64,000 nucleotides of DNA from Daphnia pulex (taxonomy: Eukaryota; Arthropoda; Branchiopoda; Diplostraca; Daphniidae), in assembly GCF_021134715.1 (NCBI RefSeq), contig NC_060028.1, forward strand, positions 7,338,501-7,402,500, written 5' to 3'. Position 1 is the first letter of the stretch; each line of letters begins with the position of its first letter. Both the position numbers and the translations under genes were made by a program. Below the pieces are notes generated by a model. The model was not told where the DNA came from, ran no database searches, and saw nothing but the letters and a program-made list of their open reading frames with translations. Below, one piece after another: positions 1 to 12,524 of the stretch.

Positions 1-1752
1 GAGACGGGCGGCTGCTTCTTTCGTCGTGAGGACTCACGGGAATCGGGCGAACGTTCGCTCCTCCCTCCCCCCGGTCGGCGATTTTTGCCGGACCATTGAT
101 TTCAATTACGCAAACGGAGCTATCGTGAAATGTCTTTTTTACAAGTTGGGAATGTATCCTTGTACTATTGGGAAGATTCTCCCGCGATTATTCTTCGATT
201 CATCCAACTCCATTTCCTTAGTCTTGGCTCGGGGGGTCCACTGTTCTTCTTCTTTTTCTTTTCTTTTCTTTTCTTTTTTCCTACCAGCCATTTCTTTCTT
301 GTCCGCTATGAAATCACACGTCGTTCGTGATGGCGGTGGCGGGCCGGAAGGAAGGAAGTTGAGGAGGGAAGCTATATAGTACGGCCGGCTCTGTGCAAGA
401 GAGAAAATTGGCAACCAAGCAGCTGAGTTCTGGGAGCTGAGTGAATAAGAAAAATATCTAGAGATAATAATGGGTCGTCGCTGTTGTTGCGATCTATAGT
501 AGCCTATACCAGACGCCCAGAAACAATTATTTATTACCAATTTCTGTTTGTTTCTTCGCTTCCAGATGATGTTGGCAAGCGGCTCGGGTCTCCTGCTAGA
601 AGTTATCGGGGGCTCAGACTTTGTCCATGTGGAAATTGTGTAACTGCCTTGCAGTACATACTGTTGTACATCAGGATATATAAACGGATCAATGGGCATC
701 CAGCAACTCCCATAGCGCTATATGTATGACACTCAAAACTCGGCAGCAGTTTACAACCGGGGAAATGAGATTCGGCCGTCGCCCGCTGACTGATTTCAAT
801 TCATCTCCATTTCCCGCGCCATTGGAAGCTGGCAGAAACTATACGTCCAGCTACATATAGGGCCGGCCACCAGCAGCCACGGATGGACCGAGACGAGCAG
901 TGAAATAAAGAATATGAGAGCATTATATGTGTATAGGCCAGGGCGAGAGAGAGAGAGCGCTATACATAAGGAGAGTGGTTTTTATAACAAACGGAGATTG
1001 GATTCACGCGGGGGACTGGGCTGTGTGTGTTGTGCTGGGCTGTGGAGAATAACCGCAGACAAAAAGAGCCCACAAAACACATTCTATAAAAGATTCCGCT
1101 GGCGCGTTTGCGCATGATGGTTTCACTGTTATCAGCAGGCCACGAAAATTGGAGAAGAAAAGAGAAGAATACTCTGGTAGAAAAGGAGAAAAAGATGGAT
1201 GAAGAAGAAGAAGAAAAAGGGAAGCAATATCTATTGGGCTGAGAGACAGCCGTGCCCAGCACAGTTCACACGGAGCGGCGGCGGTGGCGCGTCGGCGTCG
1301 CCGTGAATGGTGAGGGGGCCAACCGCACAGCGCATGGTACAAACACACCGACGTCAAATACAAAAGCTAGACGGAAGATTGTGTCATATCCCCAGTTGGC
1401 TGGTGAATGGCGAGACATTCACAACCGTTTTCCATCCTCCAAGCGTCTCCTGCTTTTTGGCCGTTTTGGTTTTTGTCGGCTCGTTGATTTTTTTGGAAAT
1501 TTTTCTTCATCCGCGTCAATTTGTTTGCCAGCCATGATGGATGCGCTCGTGTGAACCGCAACAATCGTGTTTCCATCGATGACGGATTGAAACGCTTGGA
1601 ACAATTTCTCTCCGACTTTTGCTTTGGCGAGTATTTCCGTCTCTCTTATTTTCCCCTCTCCATTTTCTCGGAGCTTTCGCTGGGAGGAAAGAAAGAAAGA
1701 AAGAAAAAAAGAGTGGCCGGAGGCGGGTGGAAGCGGCCCGGTTACACGCATC
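1..1752. other. Non-coding upstream region of the Ly6 gene
   Basis: I see no coding exon here. The stretch holds pyrimidine-rich runs near 245-300, GA-rich runs near 945-960 and 1140-1220, and a TATA-like TATATAAA at 677-684. The promoter and 5' untranslated part of the Ly6 gene starting at 1753 probably lie here, but nothing in the sequence fixes the transcription start. Confidence 0.4.
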
Positions 1753-4700
1753 ATGGATCACTGGACAATATCGTTGATGATGGCTTGCACTCTGGCCGCC
1801 TTTGCCGCTACGTCGGCTGTTTATTCCCAGCAACCCGTGCTGATGTCTGAAGTGGATATCGCCGCTTTGGATATCGCCGGCCATCATTTCGACATTGATT
1901 CTCCTTCGGACGGTGAGTAGTACAAATTGGAGTGATCCCGGGCCGCTCATTTCCCAGCACATCACCCACCCCGTGCAAACTAAATCTAAATCAAATGGAT
2001 ATATAGTACAGCAAGATAGAAAACGATATCCTGCAAATACACTTATACGACTCGGCGGTGATTAGATTCGTCCATGTAAATACATATTTTCCAGGAGGAG
2101 AGCGAGGGGGATTCAGATTGCGTCAACGTACCCAAGAGTTTTATTTTTAAAATCTAATCGACGCAGGGATATAGAGAGAGTTGACAAGTGACGGTAATTG
2201 GTCTAGACGCTTGTATAAAGGAGAGAAACAAGACAGTTTGATGACATAGGTAGAAAAGAAAAGGAAAGTGAAAAGTTATTTTGAGTACGTTACCCTCGCT
2301 CCAACTTGTTTGCTTTGCTCCATCAGTTATCCGAAACAGAATTTGTTTTTATCTAGTATTCTCCGGTACGAAACTGTTGATTGGCAAACAAAAAATTTAA
2401 ATGAGGAGGCCATGGAAAAAGCCAGCGTGAATCGAATTACGTGTGGGCCTGCTGCACTAAATTCATTTAGCGTGAACGGTGTGCACATGGGTGCCGGAAA
2501 AAAAAACAAACAAATAACGCGTGAAATGTTTGTACTCAACGCACCACCGCGGCGCTCCTATATATATACGCCCACGTCGCCAGCACCTTATCAAAATGGG
2601 AAACGGTTCAGCGGAGCGAAAATGAACTTTTTTCTTTCAAACGTGGAGTTATGCTATACTGCAAGAGGCAGTATAGAGGTCGGTTGGATCGTTTTTTAAA
2701 GTCTAAACATTTTTTTTTTCTTTTAAAACTATAAATCAGGTCGGTTTCAACAGCGCCAGGATAGCGCAAATGAAGCGAGAAAAGCAAGAGATCCTCTGCT
2801 TGGCTCCTTCCCGGTTAAACCGTACAGTTGCACGCGGTGATTTCGCCTTGGCTTTTTTTGAGAGATTAACGAACGTGAACGTTTAAGCCTTTTTGTTTGT
2901 TTTTTTAGTTTTACCACATCCATCTTGTTATCAAGGAAGATTTGTATGTCCCAATCAGGGCGTTTTCGGTTCTTGTTTAGGTTCGAATCGGTTATTCAGG
3001 AGCGCGGGATGACAGGGGCGGCCGATAAGGAGGGAGAGATGGGCCAATTAATCGGCTTGATCATGATTGATTGATTGGATTGCTGGTGCTCCACGTCTTC
3101 GGTGCTGCACACACATACATCTTCCATATCAATATGGAACCGGTGCTGCTCGCCGAGTCGACTCAAGGCGAGTGGTTATTGACACAGCAAAAGGGCGTCG
3201 CCCTCCTTTTGGTGTTTGGTTTCATCAGGGTTTTTTTATTAATAAACGAGAAGATGATTAAAAAAAAGGATGGGAAGCCTCAACATGAAGACCTCGCAAA
3301 GAGGAAAGTTTGGGACAACAAGCTGATGCTGCTGGTCTACACTGGGCCAAAAAAAGACAGAAAAGAAAACCACACGGGAGCGCCAAGTAACAAGGTAAAA
3401 AAAAGAAGAAAAGGTGAGTTGATGGCCGCGATCGATATAATCACGACGCCCTTCCTGTGCGTTAGCTCTCGATCAAAGGGGAAGAACTTGACGCTTTGCC
3501 GATGAAGCAAAGAGTATATAGATATAGTATAGGCTATAGTATGTATAGTATAGTATAGTGGGACGAAGTATACACAAGAGCGAGACCTTAATATCCTTGA
3601 AGTAGAAAATCAGTGACGCACTAGTGGTGATGGTCGGGTTGCATGTTGGCTGTGCGAAGAGATTGTCTTACCGCCGTTACCATTAGCCCTAGCCCGGCCA
3701 TCAGGCCCTTCCCCACACATATATAGGACTCTAAAAACATCAGACAGCAGTACAGCGGGGCCATTATATTGCCAGCAATCTCTATATCCTCCTTTTTTCT
3801 TTTTCGTTTCTGCGGATGGCTGGATTCGATCCGTTTTCTTAAGAGGCCCATTTTATTTATTTTTTGTTTCTTTTCTTCTTCTGCCCGATGATTCGACAGC
3901 AGCAGCAGCCTCCACCACACCACAGCACTTTCAGCTTATACAATCAAAAATATATCGCCTTTCGAGTCTGGATATAGCTAGTAGTTTTGACTGGTCACAT
4001 AAAATAAAACAAAAGTAAAAGAAACTCGCCCAAAACAGCAGTCATCATCAAAGTCTTTATATGTGAATCGGCAAAGCTTCTTTTCTTTCCATTTTTTCTT
4101 TATTCCTTTTTTTTTTCTTTTTCTTTTGCTTCTTTCAGTTTTTCAAGTATATAGAGAGCGCCCAGCTCATCGATTTTGTCATCTCTTGCTCTTTCACACT
4201 TCGGTGACGACAGTGGCGGCTGATTGGCGAGTTCTACTCACTTCCTTTTTCTCCTATTTCTTTCTTTCTTTCTCTCTCGTCTCTCTCGTCTCTCCAACTT
4301 TTCTTTCCATATCTTTTCTTGTCTGCGCACTCTCTCTTCCCCGGCCGTCCGCTTTTGTATTCCATAAAAGCTTGCTTGGTGCCAGAGAAAACTATGTGTA
4401 CCCATATCTTTATTTTTATTTCTATTTTTTTTTTCTTATAAAAAAGGCGATTTCAAACTGAAAATAAAAGTGTTGGGGGATAAAAAAAAAAAGAAGAAGA
4501 AAAGCGGAATAAGAAAACTATAGCGGATGAGACAGATAGAAAGATGTGCTGGACTCGAGAAAGAATAAGTTTCAAGTATGTTTTTTTTTTTCAAAGCAAA
4601 GTACCACGCCATTTTCTTTCGAGGGAACGTAATTCCCGCAACTATAAGCTATTTGCTAAGGCCTTTAGAAATAAAAAGTTTGCACAGCAGAGCTACTATA

Positions 4701-7700
4701 TACTATAAGATCACTCTTCTCATTTTTCCCTTTTTTTTCCTGCACTCTGTCTGGAATCTTTTTTGGGTTTTTCTTTCGTATCTAATCTCCAAACTATATA
4801 AAAACAAAAGTTAAATAATACCAAAAGTTTTAGTACAATGGTAGAAAATGTTTTGGGCTTTTGAATATTTTGCGCTGCCGAGCGGATGCGATCCAAGTTG
4901 ATGCTGTGCGAAAAAGCTTGCTTCTTTCGCCGTTTACACAGCAGCTCGGAAATTCCCGGAGTTTGGGGATTTTTACAGATGAGATGGATGCCGGGGAGGG
5001 CCGGGGTATTCTCGATAAGAGGGCCAGCAAGGATTGATGAATGAAAGTCAGAAGCTGCTAGAGAGCTTTAAGTATATAGCGGTGGGAAGGCCATCAGCAT
5101 CATCGCGGCCGAACTGAACAGCACAGCAGCAGTGCCGCAGGAACTTATTGCTGGATATTCTTCTTCTCGGCACAGGATCAACGTCAAGATGTTGATGGAT
5201 TCGGTGCAACTGCAGATGCTCGACAGCAGTCATTACGTCACGTACTACATATGCAGTTCGCCAACTTCGACCAAAGTCCCTTTTACTCCTATTTTTGGGC
5301 CTTTCCATCTGGGTAGAAACAATCGCTCCTAATGTGGACATCATCAGGATTGGGCTTGTGTATACACTTACTGGCTTTCTCGTATATGTGACTTGACTTG
5401 CTTTCTAGCTTCATCGCAGCTGAATGTTTGTACTCTCCTCAGTGCTTATGGGGTGTAGAATGGGACTCGATGATCCGCACGCTTGGCCTGTGAACACGAT
5501 CAATAGATCCAACATTCTAAATCAACACTCGTCTTTCACAAACACAGGGTCTAGCTGCTGCCGCCTTGGTCCGACTACAGTTTCAGTTCTCTCCTTATAC
5601 GCTGGGCTAAATGAGAAGTGGATGAAGCAAATATCATCAGAGAGTGAGAGAGAAAAGGGCGTCTAAGTGACCGGCTTTGATGGAATGTTGATTCGCTTAA
5701 TAATGACCCTATAACTTTTGTCATTCGAGAGCAAAATGTATATATGTATATAGGATATGGGACCAATCGAGAAATGAATAGTCTGTTAGTAATCGTGAAA
5801 TATCCAAAGTTTTATCACCTGAGTATCCTGCCTTTATACTACCGTCATAAAATTGGCGATTTGTCAATGTCTATAAAAAGACGACAGGCTGTGACAGCCC
5901 GACAAAGTTTGTGTTTTTTTTTTTTTTTTTATATCACTAAGCGGATCCATCGTAAAATTGTCGATTGTAAAATTGCGGACATAGGCACACAAACAGACAA
6001 GGACATTGAAAATCCCGCGGTAGTTGAAATAGCCGCTGCAACGGCGATTCGTTTACGTCAAAATGAAATGGAGACCAACCAACCGTAAAATGGGATGGGA
6101 AAAAAAAGACAAACATTCGAGACGGATTTTCCTTTTTAAATTTATTCAGCAAAGTGGACTGTAAAATCCAAGCGAGGAGAAACTTAAAAAAATAAAAAAT
6201 AAAATAAAATATAAAACCCAAGAAAGAAATCACTATTGAATCAAGAATAGATGTAATACGAACGATCGTGGCAGGCGATTCGCATGGATCACGACCAAGA
6301 TGTATTTATATCTTTTACGATCGATCGATCGATCGAAATAAATGTGTTTTTTATGGCCTATTCTTTTTTTTTTCTGGCGTGTGGTGACATATTGAAGCTT
6401 GTATAGGCAACCAAGAGTCAATATGTACACACCATCACGCCAACCTATTTTCCCTGTTCCCCTGATAGATGATGCAGACCGACTACTTTTCGGGAGCGGT
6501 AAAACGGTATTACGTGTAACCCGTCAAGGAACACTTTTCGCATTAGACAACGCCGGGTGCAAACTAGCCCACTTCTTTTGTCTACACTCGACTCTCGTGC
6601 TAAAAGCTTTCTTTTTTTTGTGAAGACTACTGGCGTGTGATGTCAAATATATTCAGCGCACTTGAACAACTTGGACTCGCACACGTAAACGGACGAATGA
6701 GTTGTTTCATCTAAAAGTAGTTGGCGCTCTTTACAGCAGCAACGGGGATCGCTATTATTTGCTCCCCGAAATTCAAATGAGATATTATAACGGAATGGTT
6801 TCTCCAACAAAGGAGGGACCGCGGCGTATATAATGAGACCGAGAGTCGTAACGACGTGTGGTGGGGATAGTCAGTTGCAGGCCGGCAATGGAAACGCGGG
6901 CGTTTCCTCTTGAGGGAACATTGAAATCTAATTGGCCGGCGAGCTGTACATTTGGTTGCCTCAGACGATTCATTCACGCTCTTTTGCCTTGTCTCAACTT
7001 CACATGCAGAGATGACGGCTTGCTATTACTGCATCAACGTTTCCAGCAACGAGATGTGTAATCGCTTCGCCATAGAAACACCTTGCTCAACAGGTAAAGT
7101 GGCCAGCCATTTCATCGCTCGATATTCCAGTTTTCGACACTATATCTTTATTGAGATGAGAATTTTATTCGTGAACGCAGCTGACGATTATTCGAGTGAT
7201 ATGACGGTGTGCTACACATTTCACGTGATGGACGAGCGGGGGAAGACGGTGACTGTCACGAAACAGTGTGCAACTACGGAGACGTGTTCCTCACAAGTCG
7301 GTTGTCGCCCAGATAAAGCAACCAACCAAACGGTAAATAATTCCAGCCCTTATTTCTTTTTATACTTTAATTGACTATATAGCCGCTAGGACCTTCTTTT
7401 ATTTTAATTTTATTCTGCGGCGTTTTATTATTTCCTGCGTTGTCCTCCATTCTTCGTATTGATCTGTTCTTTGTGCACACACCCAGTTCTCATTTCTCTC
7501 TTCTTTGAAATCTTTTGGGGTCACGGGGAGTACAGTACGCTCAGCGATCTATGATGGGCGGGGCAGGGGTGTGGGTGTACGTGTAGAAATCCCGACGTAA
7601 TTAAATTTGTTTCATGTCATTTTTCTAATCAAATTCCACCCTGAAATCATTATAGGTGTGCGTCAGCTGCTGCGATTTGAATTACTGGTATATGAAATTC

Positions 7701-7917
7701 AATTGTTCAAATGTTCAACTATTCTAATCATATTTGGTTTTCGGTATGCAGCAACGTGGAAGTAGCGTTCAACGCCAGTGATGCCGTGTTCCAGCGCTCC
7801 AATGATGAGACGGCCGCTTTCTCATCGGCGACGAGATCCGCCGATGGCGCACGCTGGGCCCTAATGCATCAGTCACTTATTTTCTTTTTACTCGCCTTCC
7901 TGTCGTCGTCAATCTGA
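1753..7917 (+). CDS. GPI-anchored Ly6/uPAR (three-finger) domain protein
   Basis: Small secreted, membrane-anchored protein of 197 aa. Five exons fit: 1753-1912, 7010-7093, 7181-7332, 7656-7687, 7752-7917. All have GT-AG borders and phases agree. Residues 1-25 form a signal peptide (MDHWTISLMMACTLAAFAAT...). The mature part begins its cysteine pattern with ACYYC and ends with the Ly6 hallmark CCDLNYCN, created across the exon 4/5 junction. I count 12 cysteines in the domain, two more than the usual ten. The last ~18 residues (SLIFFLLAFLSSSI) are hydrophobic after a short polar spacer, as in GPI-anchor signals. Insect relatives (sleepless, boudin, crooked types) act in channel regulation and septate-junction assembly; which role this one has cannot be told. 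The ~45 residues between signal peptide and first cysteine lack cysteines. The domain call is firm, orthology is not. Confidence 0.85.
1913..7009 (+). other. Large first intron of the Ly6 gene
   Basis: A 5.1 kb intron, far longer than the other introns in this window, separates the signal-peptide exon from the first cysteine exon. It holds only short chance reading frames, T/C-rich tracts (4064-4330), GA-rich tracts and a short (CGAT)n run. I recognise no gene or mobile element in it. Its size would allow regulatory elements, but no site could be supported. Confidence 0.6.
6318..6336. repeat. (CGAT)n microsatellite
   Basis: Nearly five perfect CGAT units in a row inside the Ly6 first intron. 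The unit is self-complementary, so the tract can pair with itself. Confidence 0.9.
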
Positions 7918-10408
7918 TCGATCCTTCTCAGTCGTCGCTCATTTGAAGCTCTACACACACACATACAATTTCCCCAACACCCAATCAGTTCAGTGCGTTT
8001 TGGGGGGAGAACCTCCCGGTGTCTAATGCGCTCGTGATGTATCCGGCAGATGTGCCGTATCATGGCGGAATTTGAATTGCGCGCGCTAAACTCCGTTTCC
8101 TTAATTTCTGGGTGGGAGGTTTTTTGTTTCTGTATAGCCGACGAAGGACCACGGGAAATGACATGCTGTTGCTGGTGTTTTCTTTTTTAATTTGGGGTTG
8201 TGTCGTGGTCCTTAAAGGGAAGACGTTGCTGGCATCCCGGTCACGCCGACGCGATAAGGCCCTACGACACGCGTCGTGCCTTATCACCCGTCATGCAGTT
8301 ATGTCAAGTCTATTAACAGTTGAGGGTGGAAAAAAACAAACAAAGTGGGACGGGCTGTTTCTTTTTTTCACCCCCCCCCCCCCCCCCAAGCAGCGTAGAA
8401 AGCCAGAAAATAAAACTAACAAGAAAATAAGTACGAGAAAAGACAAAACAGGATCGGCTATACAAGGAAGAAAAGTGTTTCACGCGGGATTCAAACACGC
8501 GTCAAGCCTCGTCTTCGCTTCCCCTTTCCACTTTCACTTTACGCCAGTTACAAACACAACCACTTCAGTTGATCCGAGATTTGACGCCGACCGCCACGCC
8601 CTTTATTGTTCCTTCATTCATCGTTTTGACACGGACCATTTTCACGCCAGCTGTGCAACGCTCGCGCAGTACCGTAAACACTTCACAGTCGGATTTCCAA
8701 AAGTACCCCTTCTCTCAACCGAAAAAAAACTTTCAATGTCGTTCACACTTGATTCCTTGTTATACCTGCTAGTGCAAAGCTGAATTTTGTCGAGGCGTAT
8801 AAACTTCGATTATATGGCGGTCGGGTTGCGTCATTGTGCAGAGCGTCTATATTGCATCCGAACACGCGGGATCGGCTGAGAACCGCAGAAAGACGATCGA
8901 TATAAAGAGAGGTTCTTTTCAACCGCATTTCATGTCGGCTCCTTATTCTCGAGGAGACGAGTGAAAGACAAAATCTAAATTGAAAAAAAAAAAAAAAAAA
9001 AGAAAAACAACTAAAGAAGATGGGAGTTTCAAACGAGCAAAAATTTCTCATGTGGATGTGCACAGCGTACAAAACTGAAGATAAAAAATTCACCGTGATT
9101 GGTTTTCTGTATATTCCTCGTCCTGTTCTGATTTTTATTCTAAACCGGGATGGAACTGAATTTGTTTTTTGTTTTTATTTCTCCTTTCTAACTGTCTGTT
9201 TGTCCGACAGTGTAACATGTATGTAACATGCGAAATGTGATGGGTTTTATATTTTAAAAAATAAATATATGTACAACGCGTTTATAGTTTATATGATTAC
9301 TTATTCGCAGTTAGTATCAGCATAGATCTCCGATTGTATAACTAAGTTGGTGCAAGTCTCTGGGAGCAGAGCTGAAGGATGTGGTCGACGTCAACTTCTT
9401 ATCGTCTCGTTTTATCTAATAAGATGAGAAGATTTAATAAGATTTCCCTAAAGACGTGTCTTTATTTATTTCCGATAAAAGGGAACTCGTGGACCCGCTG
9501 TTTGCAAGGCTCTACTGCAGCAAAATAAATAATTTCCTTCGAGCACAAGTAGCCAAACATAAGGCCTCAAGTGTAATCATACTAATTTGATAATTTCTAA
9601 AAGAGCTCTACTACGACCCAACCCCAAAGACATCTAGTCCGCTGTGACTGTGGGTCGGATGGTTTCTACAAAATTATGAAAGTGGCACGGAAATTATTTT
9701 TCCAACCATTTCGACGCTTTGTATTTGAATGTCCAGTTAAACCCACTAAAGGCGGAATAATTCATTAAACCGTGTGATCTCAAAGATATCAAGTGACAAA
9801 CGAAACTTTAACAAGAAATTGACCTAAGCTCTTGTGGTGTAAGCTCCTGTAGCAGATCTAGATCATCGGAAGCCCATTTACAAGCTGATATTATGGACAA
9901 CGTGACAACCGGAGTAGCCGTTAGATGGCAATAGTTCCTCTGCTCTAGCTTATTTCACTCACAATCGTACCTCATCTCTTAGACCATCTCTTACCATGAA
10001 ATATACTTAAGTACACGCACAAGAATGTCTACTATTCGGGTTACACTAAGATTCAGCATTCTATTAAATTCAGTAGCTTACCTCCCAGTTTCAAGATTCT
10101 AACGTCGTCATAAATGATGTTAATCAAGGATAGATCTGCGCGAATATGTAAGTAACACATTAACCGAAAAGTTTAAATGAATGAAAGACGCCGATTGTCG
10201 CACAATTGTCAAACAAACTTAAGTTTTAATCGACATTACATAACAACAGATCGGGGTTAAGAGAAATACATGAATAGGGAGAGCACACATTGGTTGGTAC
10301 GATGAGTGATCCATCCAACGATGTGCGTTTGGTAACAATCAGTTTAACTTCAACATAACGATTGTTGTGAAGACATTCAATTCCAATGGCAACGGACCGA
10401 CAACCAGC
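7918..10408. other. Intergenic region between convergent Ly6 and TM9SF3 genes
   Basis: No coding exon is supported. Long open frames between 8112 and 8783 are low-complexity (poly-C, K-rich). AATAAA-type signals on + (for example near 9260) could end the Ly6 transcript. The part just below 10409 would be the TM9SF3 3' untranslated region. From 9300 to 10300 the sequence is plain AT-rich DNA in which I see nothing else. Confidence 0.5.
8371..8387. repeat. Poly-C tract (17 bases)
   Basis: Uninterrupted run of 17 C after a T-rich stretch. Such a run is a typical site of length variation. Confidence 0.95.
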
Positions 10409-12524
10409 TCAGTCCATTTTAATACTGCCGTAAATGTATCGCACGAACTTGAGCGACGCGAAGAACGCCACCGTGCCCAGGGCCAGGAAAAAGGCGTAAC
10501 AAGTGATGAAAATGGACGAAAAGAATTCGGTGGTCTGAAAGAAACCCGACATGTTGGAGCGACGGAAATAATAAAAAGCTGCATAGAGAAAGATGAAAAC
10601 GCTAGTGGATCCTGCCGAGAAGATGGATCGCCACCACCACTCGTGATCTTCGATGGCCAGTTGGAAATAAGTTAACGCGATGGACACGGTGGCTGTGACG
10701 CAAAGGACGATGATGAAGGTCAAACCGAGGATCCCGTAGAGAGTGTAGGGTTCACGGCTCCACAGAGTAGCGAAGACGTAGTACAGTTCAACCGAGATGG
10801 CACTAAAAGGAAGGAATCCACCGACCACATAGTGGATCATCCAGGATCGGTACCAAGGAGTCGCCGGAATCTCTCTGGGAATGTTCTTGGCCCGACAGGG
10901 TGCGTCAAAATCGGCTGCCACATTCTTGCCAAAAATTCCTCCCAAGACAGTCAATGGGTAACCTGGCCAAACAAAACAATTATTTAAATTTTAATTCAAT
11001 CATATCGGCAAACAAAAATTTTAAGGATTGCCTCAAACATACCAATAAAGAGCCAAACCATCATCATGAGAAGGACAGTGGTAAAAGGTAGAGCTTGAGT
11101 AGAGTGATACATCCAAGCCACCGTGTTTTGAATTCCCCAAAGGACAAACACTGGGACGGCGAAAAGGCACGACGTCAGGTGAACGCACTGAACCCACCGA
11201 AATCCTTCGCCCATTTGTTTGAAAAATCGGCAAGCCACAAAACCGCTGACGATGGATGTCAGAGCGTAGAGAAAGCAAGAAGCCGCATTAACGGCTCCAT
11301 GGCGATGAACGTTAAATTGTCCGGCTAAAGCCAGAACGATGATAATTGCCGCCATGCACAACAGCTGGGACCCGACACCCAACACGGCGCAAAACAGCAT
11401 TTTCCTCTGCGGGAAGCGGAACACGTCAGAGTGGATGATTTTCCAGCCGTACTCGTCCACATCACCTCCTATTTGGGTTAGAATAAATTTAGCGTGATGG
11501 AACAATGAAAACTTTTTCTGAATGACCAAGTTTACCTGCTGAATCTTCACTGTAACGAGCGAAATCTTTTTTGACGATGCGCATTAAGATGACGGCGACA
11601 AAGCTGATGAGTAGGAAAGCCAAAACCATCGAATTCATGACGGAAAGCCAATGAATTTCCAGCGTTACTGGGAAAAACTTGCGGGCTTTGAAACGATCCA
11701 GCCTATCTTCGAATTTCACACTGGTGGGAATCCATTTGACGCTATAGGTTTGAGTTACTTCGAAGTCGGTTTCGATGGTTTCGGGTAATTCGACGCCATC
11801 GCTCACGGACACATTGGCGCTAATGATTTGTTTATCGTTGTACTCAAAGATGAATTCGTATTGGGTCCAGACAGAGATTTTGTGGGTGTGGGGGAAGAGG
11901 CGTCCCTCTTCCAGGTGTCCAACGAAGTTTCTCAAAGGTAAATCATCCACAACAAATTCAAAGTAATACTGATCTTCGATAGCTTCAGACAGCTTCTCCA
12001 ACTCTTTCTTCTTCAGATTCAATGTACAAAGTTTTTTCTTTTCGACATCAGTCTTGAATTTCAATTTGTACAATGATTTGGCCATTCTGTCTCCATCGAG
12101 TACCTCTCCCAAAGACATGCTACGATGCTCAATCTGTTGGTAAATGGAGCCATTTAGAATCTTTCAACAGCAGAGTCATGAGATAGAAATGAATACTTGC
12201 CTTTTCCGGAATGCAGACTGGCAGACTATAATAGTGATAGGTTTCATGAGGGTTGTTGTATGGACCAACTTTGTTGACGTACAGTTTGACCTACGGCAGA
12301 AAACCGGTTTAGATTAAAGAGACACTGCATCTACATGACACGTATGCTAGTTGACACAGGTATATCACGGTATTAAACCTGAGGGGTAGCAACTGTAGCG
12401 ATAAGTGCATATAAAATAGATTTACCTCATCATTGTCGTCGTATTTTTCAGCACCAACTGAATATCCACCCCATTCAAGAAATGGAAACAGAAAAAAGAG
12501 AATGAATAACGTCCACGTAGTCAT
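10409..12524 (-). CDS. TM9SF3: Transmembrane 9 superfamily member 3
   Basis: Nine-pass membrane protein of the endosome/Golgi (nonaspanin family), 588 aa, matching the ~589 aa of animal TM9SF3. Exons: 12524-12426, 12290-12201, 12133-11536, 11468-11043, 10962-10409. Residues 1-25 form a signal peptide ([20 protein letters not shown]...). A lumenal domain follows with the family stretch [11 protein letters not shown] and the polar [14 protein letters not shown] region. Hydrophobic segments then begin at [17 protein letters not shown], and [11 protein letters not shown] lies after the first of them. The protein ends IKMD, fitting the KxD/E-type C-terminal retention signal of the family. Intron 2 uses a GC donor (AAG|GCAAGT at 12200) instead of GT. 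Relatives help glycosylation enzymes and transmembrane cargo localise in the early secretory pathway. It is transcribed towards the Ly6 gene. Confidence 0.95.

Noticed and set aside
2975-3000. tRNA-like B-box word GGTTCGAATC
   Set aside because: No matching A box, acceptor stem or clover-leaf could be drawn around it.
8112-8783. 223-codon open frame on +
   Set aside because: It runs through a C17 tract and K/P-rich simple sequence, has no recognisable domain and no splice or start context.
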